From Streptomyces sp. NA02950 (GTDB taxonomy: Bacteria; Actinomycetota; Actinomycetes; Streptomycetales; Streptomycetaceae): a stretch of DNA of 64,000 nucleotides. Made by a program: the position numbers and the translations under genes. Location of the stretch: assembly GCF_013364155.1 (NCBI RefSeq), contig NZ_CP054916.1:1735001-1799000 (forward strand). The letters run 5' to 3'. Numbering within the stretch: the first letter of the stretch is position 1; every line of letters begins with the position of its first letter. This document shows, in pieces, positions 35,929-45,409 of the stretch. The notes below the pieces were generated by a model. It ran no database searches, was not told the DNA's origin, and was given only the letters and a program-made list of their open reading frames with translations.

Positions 35929-36384
35929 TCAGGCCGGAGCGCCGGAGCCGAAGCGCCGCAGCAGCGGCGAGAGCACCAGCACCGACTTGGTGCGCTCCAC
36001 GAACGGCTCCCCCGCGATGCGCTCCAGGACCCGTTCGAAGTGGCGCATGTCGGCGGCGAAGACCTGGACGACGGCGTCCGCGTCGCCGGTGACGGTCGAC
36101 GCGGACACCACCTCGGGATAGCGCGACAGACCCCGTCGGATGTCCTCGGGCGAGGTGTTGTGGCGGCAGAAGAGCTCGATGATGCCCTCCGTCTCCCACC
36201 CCAGCGCCGCTGGATCGACCCGCACCGTGAAGCCGGTGATGGCCCCCTCGGACCGGAGCCGGTCCACCCGCCGTTTGACGGCGGGGGCGGACAGGCCGAC
36301 CAGATCGCCGATGTCGGCGTAACTGCGGCGGGCGTCTTCGGCGAGGGCGTGGACGATGCGTTCGTCGAGGTCGTTCAGTCGCAC
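35929..36384 (-). CDS. Lrp/AsnC-family regulator of the lysine cluster
   Basis: A protein of 151 residues, the usual length: an N-terminal helix-turn-helix (DIGDLVGLSAPAVKRRVDRL) and a C-terminal RAM effector domain (VSASTVTGDADAVVQVFA). Members bind amino acids and activate or repress transport and catabolic genes. The GTG at 36384 is 11 bp after the permease stop, with only GAAAAG before it, so translation probably follows the permease. Its position between permease and davA suggests lysine as effector, by inference. Confidence 0.88.
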   Translation of the reverse strand: MRLNDLDERIVHALAEDARRSYADIGDLVGLSAPAVKRRVDRLRSEGAITGFTVRVDPAALGWETEGIIELFCRHNTSPEDIRRGLSRYPEVVSASTVTGDADAVVQVFAADMRHFERVLERIAGEPFVERTKSVLVLSPLLRRFGSGAPA

Positions 36385-36394
36385 TGCGGGGGAG

Positions 36395-37867
36395 TCACTT
36401 TTCTGCTGTGGCCAGTCGGGAGCGGCGCATGCCGTATCCGAAGTACAACACAAGGCCGACGGCCATCCACACACCGAAGACCACCCAGGTCACGACTTCC
36501 AGACTGCCCATCATCCACAGGCAGAGCCCCAGGCCGATCAGCGGGAACAGCGGCGAGAGCGGCACCCGGAAGGTGCGCTCCATGGTGGGCCGGGTCCGGC
36601 GCAGCACGATCACCGCGATGTTGACCAGCCCGAAGGCGAACAGCGTGCCGATGCTGGTGGCGTCGGCGAGCTGGCCGAGCGGGATGGCGGCGGCGAGGAC
36701 GCCGCAGAAGAGCGAGACGATCACGGTGTTGGCACGCGGCACCCCGGTCCGGGCGTGGACGGTGGAGAACACCTTGGGCACCAGGCCGTCGCGGGACATC
36801 GCGAAGAGGATGCGGGTCTGGCCGTAGAGCACGGTCAGCACCACGGAGGCGATGGCGACGACCGCACCGGCGGCCAGCAGTACGCCCCAGAAGCTCTGGC
36901 CGGTGACCTTCTCCATGATCCCGGACAGCGCGGCCTCGGAGCCGTCGAACTGCTTCCACGGCAGCGCGCCCACGGCCACCGCCGCGACCACGCAGTACAG
37001 GGCGGTGACGATGACCAGCGAGAGCATGATCGCGCGCGGCAGGTCACGCTGCGGGTTCTTGGCCTCCTCACCGGCGGTGGAGGCGGCGTCGAAGCCGATG
37101 TAGGAGAAGAACAGGGTGGCGCCGGCGGCGCTGACGCCCGCCATGCCCAGCGGCATGAAGGGGGTGTAGTTGCCCGCCCGGATACCGGTGAAGGCGACGG
37201 CGCAGAAGAGGATCAGCGCCGCGATCTTCACCCCGACCATGACGGTGTTGGCCCGGGCGCTCTCCTTGGCGCCGCCCAGCAGGAACGCCATGGCCAGCAG
37301 CACCACCAGCAGCGCGGGCAGGTTGAAGATCCCGCCGTCGCCGGGCGGGGCGGACAGCGCGTCGGGGATGGTGATGCCGAGGGTGCCGTCGAGCAGTTCG
37401 TTGAGGTACTCGCCCCAGCCGACGGCGACGGCCGCCACCGAGACGCCGTACTCCAGGATCAGACACCAGCCGCACACCCAGGCGATCAGCTCGCCCATGG
37501 TGGCGTAGGCGTACGAGTACGAGGACCCGGAGACCGGGATGGTGCCCGCCAGCTCCGCGTAGGACAGCGCCGAGAACAGGGCGGTCAGCCCCGCTATGAC
37601 AAACGACACGACGACCGCGGGACCCGCGTCCGGGACGGCCTCGCCGAGCACCACGAAGATGCCGGTGCCCAGGGTGGCACCGATGCTGATCATGGTGAGC
37701 TGCCACATTCCGAGCGAACGCCGCAGGGATCCCCCCGCACCCTGACCGCCTTCGGCGACCAGCCGCTCCACGGGCTTGCGCCGCATCAGCCGGGCGCCGA
37801 ACCCGGACGCCGGAGGTTCTGGCTCCGGGCGCGGGATCGTGGGCGGGGCTGCGCCGTGCTCCAACAC
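36395..37867 (-). CDS. APC-family amino acid permease, CAT-like
   Basis: A protein of 490 residues with about twelve or more hydrophobic segments, starting after a basic cytoplasmic lead. IGATLGTGIFVVLGEAVPDA and GFDAASTAGEEAKNPQRDLP are characteristic of the cationic amino acid transporter (CAT) branch. Lysine uptake fits the neighbouring davB-davA genes but other cationic amino acids are possible. The GTG at 37867 has AAGGAG eight bases upstream. It is the first gene of the likely permease-asnC unit. Confidence 0.88.
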   Translation of the reverse strand: MLEHGAAPPTIPRPEPEPPASGFGARLMRRKPVERLVAEGGQGAGGSLRRSLGMWQLTMISIGATLGTGIFVVLGEAVPDAGPAVVVSFVIAGLTALFSALSYAELAGTIPVSGSSYSYAYATMGELIAWVCGWCLILEYGVSVAAVAVGWGEYLNELLDGTLGITIPDALSAPPGDGGIFNLPALLVVLLAMAFLLGGAKESARANTVMVGVKIAALILFCAVAFTGIRAGNYTPFMPLGMAGVSAAGATLFFSYIGFDAASTAGEEAKNPQRDLPRAIMLSLVIVTALYCVVAAVAVGALPWKQFDGSEAALSGIMEKVTGQSFWGVLLAAGAVVAIASVVLTVLYGQTRILFAMSRDGLVPKVFSTVHARTGVPRANTVIVSLFCGVLAAAIPLGQLADATSIGTLFAFGLVNIAVIVLRRTRPTMERTFRVPLSPLFPLIGLGLCLWMMGSLEVVTWVVFGVWMAVGLVLYFGYGMRRSRLATAEK

Positions 37868-37998
37868 TTGGGTGGCTCCTTATGTCACTGCGGGTCGGGT
37901 GACGGGACGACCGACGGCGGACATGCGGCTGCCCGACGACAAACCCGCAGGTGGGGATCGCCGAGCAGTCGGTCCCCGACACTCCACGTCAGCGCAAG

Positions 37999-38052
37999 AC
38001 CCTATGAGCCGTCCGCCCACGGCCGTAATGCACCACTCTTGCGCATGAGTGG
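37999..38052 (-). promoter_or_regulatory. Permease promoter with 20-bp palindrome around TTGCGCAT
   Basis: On the minus strand TTACGG (38023-38028), an 18-bp spacer and TAGGGT (37999-38004) form the promoter. Four bases upstream of the -35 lies CCACTC-TTGCGCAT-GAGTGG (38033-38052), palindromic at 18 of 20 positions. This suits a dimeric AsnC-type activator. The rest of the 303-bp gap between the permease and the gene at 38171 holds further TTGCGC half-copies (37992 reverse, 38060) but no gene. Confidence 0.6.
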
Positions 38053-38170
38053 ATGAACGTTGCGCGCGGGGGCGTGCGGCGGGGAATTGTTGCGGGATAC
38101 TGCGCGCGTGAGCGCGCGATTCACCCGAATGCCGCGATACGGCACCATTTTAGCGGTCGTTGGTGGGGAC

Positions 38171-38377
38171 GTGACCACTGACAGTCTGCAACCGCCCGAA
38201 CACTCAGCGCTCCGTCCCGAACCCGTGTTCCGGGCCCGGGACCACGGGGGTGAGGACGAACGCTACCCGCTCGAATACTGTTCGAGGGTGTGGGAGGAGT
38301 TCCTCCGGGCGCTCAACCGGATCGAAGCCGACTTCCTCCAGCGCTCCGGCACCACGGAACCGGGCGTCAAGGCATGA
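38171..38377 (+). CDS. Small hypothetical protein coupled to a DUF2637-like gene
   Basis: A protein of 68 residues, acidic and without membrane segments, ending TTEPGVKA. The middle, YCSRVWEEFLRALNRIEADF, is a likely amphipathic helix. Its stop codon overlaps the next ATG (ATGA at 38374-38377), which supports it being real. GTG 38171 follows GGGGAC closely. I do not recognise a family. Confidence 0.6.
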   Translation: MTTDSLQPPEHSALRPEPVFRARDHGGEDERYPLEYCSRVWEEFLRALNRIEADFLQRSGTTEPGVKA

Positions 38378-39117
38378 CGTACACCGAGCCGAGGCCGGGC
38401 GGTTACGGGCCCCCACCCACCGGCCACCGACCCGCCCCCGCTCCCGGAGAGCGGTTCGACGCGGACGTCGACTACGAGATGAACCCCTTTCCCCTCCCGG
38501 ACCCGGAGACCATCGAGGGCCGCTGGGACCTGGAAGGGGATCTGGCACGGCTGCTCCAGACGTCCTCCCCCGAGGAGCCGCCGCACCCCGCCGGCCCCCT
38601 TCCTCCGTCCTCCCACGCCCAGGTCCGCGCGGGCCGCGGCAAGCGGCGCCGGGTGCGCTTCCGGCTGCCGACGATGCCCTGGATCCAGCTGACCAGCCTG
38701 CTGTTCGCGGCGGTCACCACGGTCATCGTCGCCATGCTGAGTGTCCTGGGCGGGATGATCTCCTATCCCCCGCTGCGCTATCTGGCCTCCCCCAGCACCT
38801 CGGAGTCCATGGCCGCGTGGTGGCCGCTGCTGGTCTACGGACCGTGGCTGGTCGCCTCGCTGTCGGTGCTGCGGGCCGCGCTGCACCGGAGGGGCGCCGC
38901 GCACTCCTGGGCCGTGGTGGTGCTCTTCTCCACCATCGCGGTCTTCCTGTGTGTCGCCCACGCCCCCAAGAACGCGCCCAGCATGGCGGTCGCCGGTCTG
39001 CCGCCGGTTGCCGCGCTGGTCTCGTTCCACCAGCTGGTTCGGCAGATCACGCTCAACAGCCCGCCGCGTCACGCCCTGCCCCGCACCCGCGGTGAGCAGC
39101 GCGGAATGCCGCGGTGA
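38374..39117 (+). CDS. DUF2637-like multi-pass membrane protein
   Basis: A protein of 247 residues. The first ~100 residues are Pro/Gly-rich and cytoplasmic, ending in the basic RGKRRRVRF. Four hydrophobic segments follow (ITSLLFAAVTTVIVAML-like, YGPWLVASLSVL, SWAVVVLFSTIAVFLCVA, AVAGLPPVAALVSF), the layout of DUF2637/SpdB-like proteins common in Streptomyces. In plasmids SpdB proteins act in intramycelial spread; chromosomal copies have unknown roles. It overlaps the small upstream gene by four bases, so the two are translationally coupled. Confidence 0.78.
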   Translation: MTYTEPRPGGYGPPPTGHRPAPAPGERFDADVDYEMNPFPLPDPETIEGRWDLEGDLARLLQTSSPEEPPHPAGPLPPSSHAQVRAGRGKRRRVRFRLPTMPWIQLTSLLFAAVTTVIVAMLSVLGGMISYPPLRYLASPSTSESMAAWWPLLVYGPWLVASLSVLRAALHRRGAAHSWAVVVLFSTIAVFLCVAHAPKNAPSMAVAGLPPVAALVSFHQLVRQITLNSPPRHALPRTRGEQRGMPR

Positions 39118-39136
39118 CACCGGCCGGTTGAACGGC

Positions 39137-39189
39137 AGGTGGCCCCCACTCACCCGAGCCGAGTGGGGGCCACCTCCCCCTTTTGGGGG
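39137..39189. terminator. Strong bidirectional terminator
   Basis: A perfect 15-bp stem, AGGTGGCCCCCACTC (39137-39151) with its complement (39161-39175), and then a second small hairpin CCCCC-TTTT-GGGGG (39176-39189). It stands 20 bp after the DUF2637-like gene, between it and the convergent guaB1. Confidence 0.9.
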
Positions 39190-39323
39190 CTCGGTTCTCC
39201 TCCGGGGCGCTCAAGTCCCTGTCGACGGTCGACCGTGCTCGGCCCTTCGTCCCTCAGGGCCTCCGCGCGCTCTCCCTTTCGACAGCGACGCGCCCCTTCG
39301 GCTCACTCGCCAGTGGGCAACGC

Positions 39324-40829
<1,506 letters not shown>

Positions 40830-40931
40830 TCATTCTCCCATGCCGCCCCCGGCGCGGGGGCCCGGACGATCATCCAGTCCGTACCGGGCCCGGTGGTCGG
40901 ATCGTCCAATCCGCGCCGGGGCGGGAAGCGG

Positions 40932-41948
40932 CTACGGACCGTCCGGATCGGCGCGGTCCAGCGCCGGACGCGGCCCGGGGCCGGTCTCCAGCAGCAGATG
41001 GTCGGCCGCGGCCGTGTCCGTCACCAGGCTGGTGACCAGCCCGGACCGCAGCACCGCGCCGATCGCCGCGGCCTTGCGGCCACCGCCCGCGATGGCCACC
41101 ACCTCGGGGATCCGCCGCAGCCGGTCGGCCTCGACGGTGATGCAGCGCTCGCCGAGGTCGCGGCCGATCCGGCGGCCCTCGCTGTCGAAGAGATGGGCGG
41201 ACATCTCGGCGGCGGCGCCGAGCCCGGCGTAGTGGGCCCGCTCCTCCTCGCTGAGCATGTCGTAGACGGTCGAGATACCGGCCTCCCACGAGCCGATGGA
41301 GACGGCCGCGACGGTGACCTTGTCGAAGTACTCGAAGGCCCGGGCGATCCCGGTCTGGCCGCGCAGCGCGTCCGCGGTGGCCGTGTCGGGCAGCAGCATC
41401 GGCGCGTAGATGGGGTGCGCCTCGCCGCCGGAGACGGCGGCGGCCCGGCGGACCGCCTCCACCGAACCGCGCTCGGCCGTGCCCGCGTCGTAGACACCGG
41501 TGAGCTGGACGACGGTGCACGGCGGGAGCTGGTGCAGCGCGGCCGCCATGTGGATCGTGGACCGCCCCCAGGCCAGCCCCAGCACATCCCCCTCGGTGAC
41601 CAGCTCGCCCAGCAGGTCGGCGGCGACCTCGCCCAGGTTCTCCGGGTCGGGGGTGTCGGCCTCGGCGTCGGCCGGGGACTCGACGACCACCGCGTGCCGC
41701 AGCCCGTAGCGGGCGCGCAGCGCGTCGGAGCGCTCCGCGTCGAGCTCGGCGGGAACCCGGATCTCGATACGCACCAGGTCGCGCTCGAGCGCGGTCTCCA
41801 GGACGCGCGCGACCTTGAAGCGGCTGACCCCGAATTCCTCGGCGATCTGGATCTTGGACTTGCCCTCGAGGTAGAAGCGGCGCGCCATGGCCGCCGCCTG
41901 CACCAGTTCGGCGGGTCCCATCCGCGTGGCTGAACGGCCCGTCGACAC
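40932..41948 (-). CDS. SorC/DeoR-type sugar-binding transcriptional regulator
   Basis: A protein of 338 residues. The N-terminal helix-turn-helix (KSKIQIAEEFGVSRFKVARV) is followed by the SorC sugar-phosphate-binding domain (GLAWGRSTIHMAAAL, VAIAGGGRKAAAIGAVLRSG). The GTG at 41948 was chosen because GAGGAG lies seven bases upstream; an ATG at 41990 in frame has AGG immediately against it. It is 85 bp downstream of rpe on the same strand, so pentose phosphates are plausible effectors. Confidence 0.9.
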   Translation of the reverse strand: MSTGRSATRMGPAELVQAAAMARRFYLEGKSKIQIAEEFGVSRFKVARVLETALERDLVRIEIRVPAELDAERSDALRARYGLRHAVVVESPADAEADTPDPENLGEVAADLLGELVTEGDVLGLAWGRSTIHMAAALHQLPPCTVVQLTGVYDAGTAERGSVEAVRRAAAVSGGEAHPIYAPMLLPDTATADALRGQTGIARAFEYFDKVTVAAVSIGSWEAGISTVYDMLSEEERAHYAGLGAAAEMSAHLFDSEGRRIGRDLGERCITVEADRLRRIPEVVAIAGGGRKAAAIGAVLRSGLVTSLVTDTAAADHLLLETGPGPRPALDRADPDGP

Positions 41949-42033
41949 CGCGGTCTCCTCACTTGTCAATGTTCTGGACTCACCGTTCATCCTGTCAGAA
42001 ACGGTGGAGTTGGTCCGGCCTTTACCCTTCAGT

Positions 42034-42732
42034 TCACCGCCCCGTAGCGGAGTGGCCGCACAGTCCGGTGGCGCCCGTCGCCTTCTCGGCGAGCGCGCGC
42101 AGCTCCGTGACGGCCTTGGCCGGGTCCTGGGCACCGTAGACCGCGGAACCGGCCACGAACACATCGGCGCCCGCCTCGGCGCAGCGTTCGATGGTCGCGG
42201 CGGAGACCCCGCCGTCCACCTGGAGCCAGAGCTCCAGACCGTGCTTGGCGATCAGCTCGCGGGTGCGGCGGATCTTGGGAAGCATGATGTCGAGGAACGC
42301 CTGGCCGCCGAAACCGGGCTCCACGGTCATCACCAGCAGCATGTCCAGCTCGGGCAGCAGGTCCTCGTAGGGCTCGATGGGGGTCGCGGGCTTGAGCGCC
42401 ATCGACGCCCGCGCGCCCTGGGCCCGGATCTCGCGCGCCAGCCGTACCGGCGCGGCCGCTGCCTCCACGTGGAAGGTCACCGAACCGGCTCCGGCCTCCA
42501 CGTACTGCGGGGCCCAGCGATCCGGGTCCTCGATCATCAGATGGCAGTCCAGCGGGGTGTCCGTGGCCTTCCCCAGGGATTCGACCACCGGCACGCCGAG
42601 GGTCAGATTGGGGACGAAGTGGTTGTCCATCACGTCGACATGGAGCCAGTCGGCGCCTTCGACGGCCTTCGCCTCGTCCGCCAGGCGGGAGAAGTCGGCG
42701 GACAGGATGCTGGGATTGATCTGCGCGGCCAT
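42034..42732 (-). CDS. rpe: Ribulose-phosphate 3-epimerase
   Basis: A protein of 232 residues, a full-length TIM barrel of the pentose phosphate pathway. Metal and catalytic positions are in [44 protein letters not shown] and VDGGVSAAT. The ATG at 42732 has GGAGG eight bases upstream. The 220 bp upstream, before the divergent hydrolase gene, shows no gene. Confidence 0.97.
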   Translation of the reverse strand: MAAQINPSILSADFSRLADEAKAVEGADWLHVDVMDNHFVPNLTLGVPVVESLGKATDTPLDCHLMIEDPDRWAPQYVEAGAGSVTFHVEAAAAPVRLAREIRAQGARASMALKPATPIEPYEDLLPELDMLLVMTVEPGFGGQAFLDIMLPKIRRTRELIAKHGLELWLQVDGGVSAATIERCAEAGADVFVAGSAVYGAQDPAKAVTELRALAEKATGATGLCGHSATGR

Positions 42733-42957
42733 GCCCCCAGCCTCCCACGACCGGTGCCGGTCCTTGGAGCCGGGACGATCGCGACTACTCACAACATGCG
42801 AAATCCCGTCCATACGAAAACATGAACACAGACGACACAACCCTTGGCTGTCGCATGGGGGTCATGTGGGTCGAGCGCATCCGATGTGCGCTCGAGACCA
42901 GAGATGACGCACCCCATGACGCATGCGCGACATGACAAGGGAAATGGGCATACGACG

Positions 42958-43886
42958 ATGACGCGACACCGAACACCCCGGCGCCCCCGCGCCGCACTGT
43001 CCGTGGCACTGGCCGCGGCCGTGCTCGCGCCTCCGGTGGCCGGGGCGGGGTCAGCGGCGGCCGCGGCGCCGCGGGCGGTCTGCACCTCCGACCGGGCGGG
43101 ACTGGCCGACAAGCTCTCCGGGGACATCACCGCGGCGCTGCACGGGAAGGCCGCCACCACCGCGGTCAGCCTCCGCGACCGCACCACGGGCACCGTCTGC
43201 ACCCTGCGTGCGGACCAGACGTTCGACTCCGCGAGCGTGGTCAAGGTGACCGTGCTGGCCACGCTGCTGTGGGACGCGGGCAAGCACCACCGGCGGCTGA
43301 CCGCCCGCGAGTCCGGACTCGCCACCGAGATGATCACCAAGTCGGACAACGACGCCACCACGAAGCTCTGGCGGCAGCTGGGCCGGGGAAAGGTCAGCGC
43401 GTTCGTCCGGGCCGCCGGGATGAACCGCACCGTCCCCGGCCGCGACGGCTACTGGGGGCTCACCCAGATCACCGCCAATGACCAGGAGAAGCTGCTGGAG
43501 CTGGTGACCCGTCGCAACCGGGTGCTCAGCGACAACTCCCGTGCCTACATCCTCAAGCTGATGGGCGGGGTCATCCCCTCGCAGCGCTGGGGCACCCCGG
43601 CCGGGGCCCCGCAGGGGGCGAAGATCCACGTGAAGAACGGCTGGCTGGAACGGACCACCCACGGCTGGCGGGTGCACAGCATCGGGGCCTTCACCGGCGG
43701 CGGCCACCTCTACACACCATCACGGTGCTGACCCAGGACAACGCCGAGATGGCCACCGGGGTCACCACCATCGAGGCGGTCTCCCGCGCGGTGCACCGGG
43801 ACCTCAACCCCGGCGCCCGCGGCACGGAGCTCCACCTGCCGACCGACAACCCGCAGGAGACGCTTCCGGCGGTGCCGGGCACGTGA
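42958..43886 (+). pseudogene. Secreted class A beta-lactamase-like serine hydrolase, frameshifted
   Basis: The first 257 codons encode a signal peptide (Arg-rich start, AALSVALAAAVLAPPVAGAG) and a PBP/beta-lactamase fold with SxxK (SASVVKVTV), SDN (KSDNDATTKLW) and KTG-like HVKNGWLE. At 43712-43717 the sequence ACACAC shifts the frame, giving a TGA at 43731. Removing one AC restores HLYTITVLTQDNAEMATGV and about 50 more residues to a TGA at 43884-43886, two bases before the convergent rsmB end. The restored tail fits the family. It could be a true loss by dinucleotide slippage or a sequencing error. ATG 42904 is an alternative start. Confidence 0.75.
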
Positions 43887-43888
43887 CG

Positions 43889-45367
43889 TCAGCCGGTACG
43901 GCGCAGCAGGGCCAGATACATCGCGTCCGTACCGTGCAGATGCGGCCACAGCTGGACGTCGGGGCCGTCGCCGAGCGCGGGCACACCGGGCATCAGCGGG
44001 CGGGCGTCGATCCACTCGGCCGCGGCCGCGGGGCCGCCCCGGCCCTTGAGGACGTCCTCGACCACGGCCCGGGTCTCGGCCGGGTGCGGTGAGCAGGTCG
44101 CGTAGCCGACCACGCCGCCGATCCGTACCGCGGAGAGCGCCTCGCGCAGCAGCCCGCGCTGGAGCGGGGCGAATCCGGCCAGGTCCTCGGGGCGGCGCCG
44201 CCAGCGCGCCTCGGGGCGGCGGCGCAGCGCGCCGAGCCCGGTGCACGGGACGTCGACCAGCGCCCGGTCGAAGGTGCCCGGCCGCCACGGCGGCCGGGTG
44301 CCGTCCGCGGCGATCACCTGGTACGGGCCGGGGTTGCCCGCGAGGGCCCGGCCGACCAGCCGGGCACGGTGCGGCTGCTTCTCGGCGGCGAGCAGCGAGG
44401 CGTCGCGCCGGGCGGCGAGCGCGCCGAGCAGCGCGGCCTTGCCGCCGGGTCCGGCGCAGCCGTCCAGCCAGCGCCGGTCCGGCCCGTCCAGCGGGGCGTT
44501 CGCGAGCGCGAGGGCCACCAGCTGGCTGCCCTCGTCCTGGACCCCGGCGCGCCCCTCGCGCACGGCGTCAAGCGCCGCGGGCTCCCCGCCCTCGGTGAGC
44601 CGCACCGCGTACGGGGACCAGCGGCCCGGCGTCGCGGCCTGGTCACCGACCGCGGCCAGCAGTTCGTCCTGGGTGGCGCGGCCGGGGCGGGCGACGAGGG
44701 TGACCTCGGGGCGTTCGTTGTCGGCCGCGAGCAGGTCCTCGATCCCGGCGCTGCCGCCGCCGAGCGCGTCCCACAGCGCGGAGACGATCCAGCGCGGATG
44801 GGAGTGGACCACGGCGAGGTGGTCCTCGGGGTCCTCCTCGTACGGCGGGGCGACCCGCTCCAGCCAGCCGTCGAGGTCGTCGGAGGCGATCCGGCGGAGT
44901 ACCGCGTTGACGAACTTGGCGCGCCCGTCGCCGAGTACCACCCGGGCCAGTTCGACGCTGGCGGAGACCGCGGCGTGGGTGGGGATGCGGGTGCCCAGCA
45001 ACTGGTGGGCGCCGAGGCCGAGGACGTCCAGCACCGGCGGGTCGACCTCGCGCAGCGGGCGGTCCACACAGGCGGCGATGATCGCGTCGTAGGTGCCCTG
45101 GTGGCGCAGGGTGCCGTAGACCAGCTCGGTGGTGAGCGCCGCGTCCCGGGCGTCGAAGCCCTCGTCCTCCCGGGCCTTGCGGAGCAGCGGGGGGAGGACG
45201 AGGTTGGCGTACGCGTCCCGTTCGTCGACGGCCCGCAGCGCCTCGAAGGCCAGGATCCGCACGGGATCCTTCCGCGGCCGGCGGTAGGGCCGACCGGACT
45301 TGCCGCCCTTCCCGGGGTTGCCGGGTGCGGCGGAACGGCGGGGGCGACGACGGGGCTGGTCGGTCAC
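43889..45367 (-). CDS. rsmB: 16S rRNA (cytosine-967-C5)-methyltransferase
   Basis: A protein of 492 residues. A basic N-terminal tail (~1-35) is followed by a NusB-like RNA-binding domain (~36-170) and a Rossmann methyltransferase (~250-492) with the SAM loop DGCAGPGGKAALLG and the two catalytic Cys in DVPCTGLGALR and GYATCSPHPAE. It modifies 16S rRNA. The GTG at 45367 has GGAG upstream. It lies downstream of fmt in the same orientation, the usual fmt-rsmB grouping, but here separated by the ABC gene. Confidence 0.95.
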   Translation of the reverse strand: MTDQPRRRPRRSAAPGNPGKGGKSGRPYRRPRKDPVRILAFEALRAVDERDAYANLVLPPLLRKAREDEGFDARDAALTTELVYGTLRHQGTYDAIIAACVDRPLREVDPPVLDVLGLGAHQLLGTRIPTHAAVSASVELARVVLGDGRAKFVNAVLRRIASDDLDGWLERVAPPYEEDPEDHLAVVHSHPRWIVSALWDALGGGSAGIEDLLAADNERPEVTLVARPGRATQDELLAAVGDQAATPGRWSPYAVRLTEGGEPAALDAVREGRAGVQDEGSQLVALALANAPLDGPDRRWLDGCAGPGGKAALLGALAARRDASLLAAEKQPHRARLVGRALAGNPGPYQVIAADGTRPPWRPGTFDRALVDVPCTGLGALRRRPEARWRRRPEDLAGFAPLQRGLLREALSAVRIGGVVGYATCSPHPAETRAVVEDVLKGRGGPAAAAEWIDARPLMPGVPALGDGPDVQLWPHLHGTDAMYLALLRRTG

Positions 45368-45409
45368 GGGAAATGTGCTCCGGTGCGGGATGGGGCTGAA
45401 AGGGCCAGC

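Noticed and set aside
43700..43731. Programmed frameshift in the serine hydrolase gene
   Set aside because: ACACAC is not a known slippery site and there is no downstream stimulatory hairpin; an indel or sequencing error is simpler.
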